Shown in pieces: positions 58,165 to 64,000 of a stretch of DNA of 64,000 bases. The DNA is from Patiria pectinifera (Eukaryota > Echinodermata > Asteroidea > Valvatida > Asterinidae): NCBI GenBank assembly GCA_029964075.1, contig CM057142.1, forward strand, positions 325,770 through 389,769, written 5' to 3'. Under the pieces are notes generated by a model that saw nothing but the letters and a program-made list of their open reading frames with translations, did no database searches and was not told where the DNA came from. Both the position numbers and the translations under genes were made by a program. Numbering within the stretch: the first letter of the stretch is position 1; each line of letters opens with the position of its first letter.

Positions 58165-58390
58165 CTCAAGGAATTTTTATACTGGGGTGAACCCCTGAAT
58201 CGTTCGCTTGGAGGATTTCTCAAATGGAAAATAACTCCCTCTTTTCGGTCCTCCCCGACTCGCTCCTACTCCGTATCCCCTACATTGGACTTAGGGGTCC
58301 ACCCTAATAGACCAAAAATCCGTCCGCCGAGCTCATGAATACAAGTTTTACACTCAAAATCTGCTATATTAGAGAGTTCTGACAGCCAAG
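58165..58390. repeat. Duplicated block, partner at 23720-23950
   Basis: Near-identical to the segment beside peptide gene 1, including TTTTTATACTGGGGTGAACC and CGTCCGCCGAGCTCATGAAT. Confidence 0.8.
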
Positions 58391-58440
58391 GGAAATACAA
58401 TCGAGGTTTTCTATACCATTTCATGAGCATCAGGCATGAC

Positions 58441-58843
58441 TTAAGTCCAAATAATGCGTTTCTACAGACTATCATAGGCTATAGAGCTAGTATCTATGGT
58501 GGCTTTAAAGGGACATCGCACATATATATTGACGCCAATATTGGCGTCAATATTTGCGACATGGAGGCCATATGTCGTGAATATTGGCGTCAATATTTGC
58601 GACTTGGAGACCATGTCGTGAATACTGGCGTCAATATTGACGTCGACATTTGCGACTTGGAGACCATATCGTGAATATTGGCGTCAATATTGGCGTCAAT
58701 ATTTGCGACATGGAGTCCATGTCGTGAATATTGGCGTGAATATTGGCGTCAATATATATATGTGCGATGTCCCTTTAAAGCCACCATAGATACTAGCTCT
58801 ATAGCCTATGATAGTCTGTAGAAACGCATTTATTTGGACTTTA
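58441..58843. mobile_element. GACGCCAATATT-rich TIR element, copy 2, with extended arms
   Basis: The core 58509-58774 matches 55719-55984. Here inverted similarity extends further out, so AAGTCCAAATAATGCGTTTC to TCTATGGTGGCTTTAA (58441-58508) is mirrored at 58775-58843. The TTAA next to the core is therefore part of the arm and not proof of a TTAA duplication. Confidence 0.75.
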
Positions 58844-59224
58844 CACTTTGGGGAATTGTAAGGTCAGATAATCAGTCTAGCAGGCTTGGAACCCTTCACA
58901 GGTGTGTGATCAATAATGCAAAGAAAAGTCACAATAACTAAATATGAAAAATTAAGAACAGTTTTTGAAAAAAGCCAGTTTGGAAAAATACAGTTTTTCT
59001 TGAAAATGTCAGCCCACCAGGAGCCACGATTTTAAAGGATGCTTTAGACAGTCAGTCCCTAACAATTCAGTAAGGTATTTCGTGGTAATTTGATCATTTC
59101 GTTTTTTGATGTTTACAAATGTTGTATTTTCCCTTTAATTAGCGCAATATGTAAGTGAGCAGACTAATAACCAGCCTGATATCTCATGCATGCACGATCG
59201 ATGTCACTGTATGGTCTGACGTTA
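58844..59224. other. Spacer, nothing recognised
   Basis: AT-rich single-copy-looking sequence without supported features. Confidence 0.35.
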
Positions 59225-59515
59225 CCGTTTTCTCTGATTTTTGTCTTGACTATGATCCAAATTTCCCGAAGAATGTTCGTGTCGGTCGAGATCGTTAAGT
59301 GGGTGCAGAATTCTCACGCCTTAATTATGGCCTTAATGAGGTCACCTGAGGCTCCACTCTGATGGATATTTTTGAGTGTTTTAAGAGGATCGAAGCGTCA
59401 TCATCAACATCAGCCGACATTGAAGAAAAAAAAAGGAGGGGGTGTACCCGCATTGCCGTAACCACATTTGGGGCAATTAGCTCCATACCCGAAACCGGAG
59501 ACTTTTTTCCTTATT
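59225..59515. repeat. Partial copy of right half of the 56564-57179 element
   Basis: TTTCTCTGATTTTTGTCTTG, AAGAGGATCGAAGCGTCATC and GAAACCGGAGACTTTTTT follow in the order seen at 56895-57170. A frame starting MDIFECFKRIEAS arises here and is repeat-derived. Confidence 0.7.
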
Positions 59516-59971
59516 GTACCCAGCACGAACTTAAGCCGACCATGCATACCATGCCGGGATTCAGAAGGGAATATGGAATCTTCACATTTTTATGTTTTAT
59601 ATTGTCCTGGCCACGTGGTAAACACACCCGGGGCCATCTATCACCAGATCCTAGTATGGACCATAGTACGTCCTTCAGAGGGGGTGTCAGTCTTGTGATC
59701 CTACTGGAGGGGTTGGAATTGGCGGGAAAACCCTGTGTGCTTGTGCACATTTACATAGGCTTGTGTACAAATGCACTATAAACATTGGGATTAGTTCGAT
59801 CACCCCTGTGACCAAAATGGAATGTCTAATGGGGTTATGTCTGTGGTTTTAACAGCTGTTTGGGGCCTGAGAGATACTCCAGACATGCCAGGGGTGAATG
59901 GGCTGGTTGTGAGGGTCGCGTGGCTCAAATTACATGTGGTGAAGTTGACATTCCATACAATCACTGCATAG

Positions 59972-60034
59972 TAAACATTAAAGGTGCTCGCTCCAGCAAG
60001 AGTCTCTTGCTGGAGCGAGCACCTTTAATGTTTA
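59972..60034. repeat. Perfect 31-bp palindrome arms with 1-nt centre
   Basis: Bases 59972-60002 are the exact reverse complement of 60004-60034, with only T60003 between. The core is GGTGCTCGCTCCAGCAAGAG. This is the tightest hairpin in the window and lies about 320 bp upstream of the BBOX1-like start codon. Confidence 0.95.
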
Positions 60035-60356
60035 AGATAAGCCTTCTTCGGTGTATTGTATTGGTGCCACGGTGAAGTTGCCAGTGACCTTCGGCAGTGA
60101 CACTATGCGTACCTTAACCTCGGGCACAACTCCGCCTTTGCCTTGTGAGTTCGTTGTGTGTACTGAACCGTGAACGTTGATCATTGGTACAGAATTGGAA
60201 TACCCATCAAGCTAACTTTGTCATTCGAATCCGGGGAATTGACACCATATAACAAGCAGTAATCTGTTTGAAGTTGCATATTTCAGTTAGCTGTCTGGTG
60301 AAAGATAACTGCATATAGGCCTATTGCTACATCAGATAAACGTTTGCAATCTCAAT

Positions 60357-63300
60357 ATGGAACCGAATCCACGACTGACAAAAATTACAAAGGACGACTC
60401 TGCTCGTTGGTACCGTGTGTGTACAGACAACGGCTTTGAAGGCACCTATCCTTACGTATGGCTGAGGGATAATTGCCGCTGTTCAGAATGCTTCTATCCC
60501 TCCGCCTCGCAGCGATTGATGAAGATGACTGACTTGGATCCCGATGTGATACCGTCATCCGAGACAATCCTGGACGACGGTCAAGTCTTGCGGGTCATCT
60601 GGCCCGACCAGCACCGCAGCGACTTCCAGGCAGCCTGGCTCAGTCGCCAGCATTTCTCTGACAGGCCGAGGGACGTGGTGACGGATCCGGAGCTGCAGTC
60701 GTGGGGAGCCGAGCTGAACGGCAACATCCCGACCTTCGACTTCCAGAAACTTTTGGAAGACGGCGCTGAGTTGTACAACTGGCTGGATGTCTTGAACACC
60801 AAGGGTTTGGCCTTGGTGAAAGGGGCACCGGCTAAGAAAGGAACTCTCCGCCAACTGGCTGAGAGGGTTGCTTATTTCAAGAAAACGCTGTGGGGGTAAG
60901 ATTCGTAATCTTAAAAAGGTAGACCTATTGTATACACGGGTACCACTTCGCCATGCAGTAGCCAACAGAGAGCGTAATTATCACTTTCTGTGGGTTTTTT
61001 TGTGTGTGTGAACCTGAAACATGTAAATATGTCTACCGTAATTTGACTCAGTGTTTCGTACAATAAAATAATGTAAATTGGAAATATCACAATGATGTCA
61101 CGCTTTGTTGATAGGTGTGCGCTATCCCATAGGAGCCAGGTGGTATGGTGTTCTATAGACGCCAAATCTGCGTCGCGTCGTGCTTTCACGTCGTGCCGTC
61201 GCGTCGTACCGTCGCGTCGTACCGTCGCGTCGTGCCGTCGTCCGTCCCGTCGTGCCGTCGCCCGTCGCGTCGAGCCACCAAGCTCCCATGTAGGAAAGCG
61301 CACGGTAAAAAAACTTGACGTCATTATGTCACATGTGTACTTGATGGGACCAGGAAGGCTGCACCTATAAACGAATGCGTCAACAAAATGAGACTGCTGG
61401 AGGTGGTGTCACGATTGTGCAGTTCTTGCATGTTTCTTCAAGGTGCGCATTTACCAAGAATGTAAACACCCCATTGGTCGAAGGAGTACGAGTGCGCGCG
61501 TACGAATTGCGCAAGACCGTGGTGCCACCTATGTAATGATTTTGTTTTCATATAAAGCAGCCGGTACCGCGACCAAACTATTCATAAGATGGAACTTTAA
61601 GAATTCCTTTGCAAACCATTTCCGATGAAATAAGTAAGGTTGGCAATCAAATTATCTCTTAACCTTACCTTACCTTAAGTTTTGTGTTTGGTACATTATT
61701 TCTGTCTTTTCTAGTGAGGAGTTTCAAGTTGTAAGCCAACCAAACGCTAGCGACCTGGCCTACACGGGGAAGACTTTGGGATTCCACGTCGACCAGCCAT
61801 ACCTGAGTTACTATCCAGGTGTACGTGAAGATTTATTTGGGGAACATTTTGTAATCAGAGAACTTTTAAGAGGGACGTTAAAGAATTAGAAAGAAATGTT
61901 TCTTTAAATATAGGTTTTCCCGGCCAATTTCCTAACATATTCATTCACTTCTGAAAATCGGTCTTTCATTTTCGTCTGAATGTGAGAATCGCTCTGAACA
62001 CGAGTTTCGTTTTCGCTACAAGAGCATTCGATTCCATTTCAGTTCGTGATTGAGCAGCACCTTTCGTTTATAACCATTCAGATTCGTAATACAAGACTTC
62101 TTGTTCGCTTTTAGAGGGCCATTTCAAACAGTCACCATTCTATTTCACTTTTAGTTTAATGCCATCGGCACCAGATAAAATTAGGGGTTTCTTTTTCATT
62201 AACCGTCATCAAATTAGCTATACCTGAAATCAATTTAGAAAACTAGGTATGCTTGCGTAAATGAATGCACAGATAGCATAATTCGGGCCATCTGTTTCTC
62301 AAAACCGAATGCACGGACAGTGAAAACGATTGAACGTTCGTTGAATTGAAATGGGAATAAAGACGGGCATTCAAATTCAGAAGAAAATCAGTAGCCGATT
62401 TTCAGCAGTGAATGAACATTTCGCGAAATTGGCCGGGAAAACCTGTACACGTATTGCTTTCAAATGAAGGTGCCGATTATACTTGAAATATTTAACGTAT
62501 TCAGCGCGAAAAAATGTATTTATAAGCATATGGTGACATCATTAAAAACAAACTTAGAAAGCAATTTTTGCATGGAATTTCGCAGATTCAGATGCTTCAC
62601 TGCCTTCGAAGGACGGTGGATGTTGAAGGCGGTGAGAATCAGTTTGTAGACGGTTTACACGTGGCCCAACAAATCCAGAGAGAGTTCCCTGAGGCCTACA
62701 AAACCCTGACTACACAAGACGTAGACGTTGCGTGCGCCACTTTCGAAGATCATCGTCAACTGCGCCTGAAACGCAGATCACCGACCATAAAGTAAGTATA
62801 TAGGCCTACACATTACATCTTCACCACATCAAAATCAACTTCGCTACATTCTCAATGAGTTTATATTGATTCAAGCACAAGACCATCACTGTTTACATTG
62901 CAAGTCAAACCACAGGTCAGGTCCGGTAATAAATAATGACAACAGAATGTCACTGTCACATGTGTCATGAGTTGACTTGTGATCGTGGGATTGATTTGTG
63001 ATGAATTGATGTCTGCTGTGTCCTTCCTCCAACAGTTTTGATAAAAATGGTAGGTTCCGAAGCATTAACTATCACGACGGCTCGAGGGCGCCCTACCAAA
63101 CCCAAGTTGCAGTGGAACAGGTTACCGGCCTTTACAGAGCCTTGAAGCTGTTCAGTAATGTGATGTATCGGCCGGAAAATGTGGTGCGCCATCAGCTGGC
63201 TGAAGGTTTGTTCAAATATCGAATGTTTCGCTCGTACCAAGCGCCCTATCCAACTTGAAGGCCAGAAGGCTGACTTTGAGCTCATGTACATGTAGTCAAG

Positions 63301-64000
63301 TCCATCACAAGTCCCTGCAAGTCCATCACAAGTCCTCCAGTCCAAATTCAACTCTAAAGCTATTATTCATCCACAGTTACTTGTGAATGGTCTTGTGAAC
63401 TTGTGATTTCCTTGTGACAGAACTTGTCATGGACTCAACTGCATCTCTGGAGCTCACGTCGTCAAGTAAGAGGGCTCTACTTTTCGATTCTCGCAAGACA
63501 TTTCCTCAACTGAAAATGAAGGGAAAGAAACACACTAGCACGGATAAAGTGAAAAGCAATTGATGAGGGAAAGTGGGGAAAGAGCGTGTGTTGTGGAGAG
63601 ATGGATAAGGCATCTGGTGAATGTTCCGGAATGAGCATTAGTTTTATGAAAAAGGTGATTTTTAGTCAAATAATGCTTTGAAATATGATGCCTTAAAACA
63701 TGTGATCAAAATTAAGTGGCAATACAAAGAGTTCCTTCTTAAAACTTAACTTTTTTTTCTCTGACTGAGCAAAAATACCTGATACCCCAAAATGCTGTAC
63801 TTTTATTAGTCCCCCCCCCCCCCCTGCCCCCCCCCCCCTCCATCAAAAATGGATTTACTTTTGTGAATCACTGTATTATAGACTCTATATAAGATCTACT
63901 TTTCTTTTACAGGGGAGATAGCTACTTTCAATAACACCCGCATCCTTCACGCCCGCAGCGCCTTCACTATTACTGGCGATGGAGGACGCCATCTTGAAGG
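60357..64000 (+). CDS. BBOX1: Gamma-butyrobetaine dioxygenase-like, 5 exons, 3' end outside window
   Basis: An Fe(II)/2-oxoglutarate oxygenase; BBOX1 makes the last carnitine synthesis step, gamma-butyrobetaine to L-carnitine. Exons are 60357-60895, 61715-61820, 62586-62791, 63036-63205 and 63913 to beyond 64000; all splices are GT-AG and phases agree. The N-terminal zinc-binding domain shows WLRDNCRCSEC (Cys40, Cys42, Cys45) and His86 in VIWPDQHRSDFQAAWL. The catalytic domain has the iron ligands His204 and Asp206 (GFHVDQPY) and a distal His353 (RILHARS). PGIQMLHCLRRTV matches the family. Positions equal to the human trimethylammonium cage show Trp for Tyr177 and Phe for Trp181, with Tyr196 kept. 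The closest alternative is trimethyllysine dioxygenase, but the CxCxxC and H zinc pattern favours BBOX. An invertebrate paralog with a different substrate remains possible. Confidence 0.9.
61171..61275. repeat. CpG-rich GTCGCGTCGTACC minisatellite
   Basis: About eight imperfect 10-15-bp units of CGTCGCGTCGT(A/G)C type in the first intron of the BBOX1-like gene. The Arg/Ser/Val-rich open frames here are repeat artefacts. Confidence 0.88.
61912..62444. mobile_element. 533-bp MITE with 20-bp perfect TIRs
   Basis: AGGTTTTCCCGGCCAATTTC at 61912-61931 is exactly inverted at 62425-62444, and further inverted similarity (TTCATTCACT..CTGAAAATCGG) follows inside. Lies in intron 2 of the BBOX1-like gene. 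No clear target duplication. Confidence 0.82.
63298..63440. mobile_element. AGTCCATCACAAGT-type MITE in BBOX1-like intron 4
   Basis: AGTCAAGTCCATCACAAGTC on the left and ACTTGTCATGGACTCAACT on the right are imperfect inverted ends, with repeated CACAAGTCC between. Relative of 4354-4534. Further along, 63809-63840 is a poly-C run. Confidence 0.6.

Noticed and set aside
58505-58778. TTAA target duplication (piggyBac or Kolobok)
   Set aside because: The inverted arms extend beyond the TTAA in this copy, so the tetranucleotide is inside the arm.

Overview
This window is nuclear DNA from an animal, most likely a marine invertebrate deuterostome. An echinoderm is my best guess, but the sequence does not settle it. 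The evidence is spliced genes with GT-AG introns, a very dense load of small inverted-repeat DNA transposons, tRNA-derived SINEs, a truncated LINE, a solo LTR and a multi-kilobase satellite. Genes cover only a small part of the window; most of it is repeats. The listed open reading frames are mostly chance readings of repeats, because the real genes here are split into short exons.

Region 1 (632-16690, minus strand): a complete ten-exon DNAJC17 gene, a J-domain plus RRM protein with a predicted length of 394 residues. Its introns are packed with transposons, including several with unusual 6-bp target duplications. A 2.6-kb composite of two direct repeats and four tandem units (16753-19342) begins 62 bp upstream of its start codon.

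Region 2 (about 19.4-23.7 kb): gene-poor spacer with inverted-repeat elements and no confident gene.

Region 3 (about 23.7-56.5 kb): a duplicated locus holding two paralogous minus-strand genes for small secreted cysteine-rich peptides. The split exons are reconstructed here from splice sites, reading phase and comparison of the two copies. Both have a TATA box and 5'UTR exon, a nearly identical signal-peptide exon, an acidic pro-region exon and a strongly diverged four-cysteine exon. Three copies of an acidic terminal exon (consensus TDES-(D/E)-AD-x-K) lie downstream. Gene 1 has a 17.2-kb first intron where gene 2 has 0.9 kb. The extra 16.3 kb consists of fold-back elements around a satellite that alternates 998-bp and 710-bp units, itself interrupted by a LINE and a solo LTR. 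A further duplicated 3' fragment (45.3-46.7 kb) and a gene-less relic (56.1-56.5 kb) show repeated local duplication. Comparing the copies gives filled and empty sites for many transposon insertions.

Region 4 (56.5-60.3 kb): spacer with TIR elements, a gene-fragment-like duplicated repeat and a striking 31-bp-arm palindrome.

Region 5 (60357-64000, plus strand): the first five coding exons of a gamma-butyrobetaine dioxygenase (BBOX1)-like gene, a carnitine-pathway Fe(II)/2-oxoglutarate oxygenase; the 3' end lies outside the window. The genes are separate transcription units with no sign of an operon.
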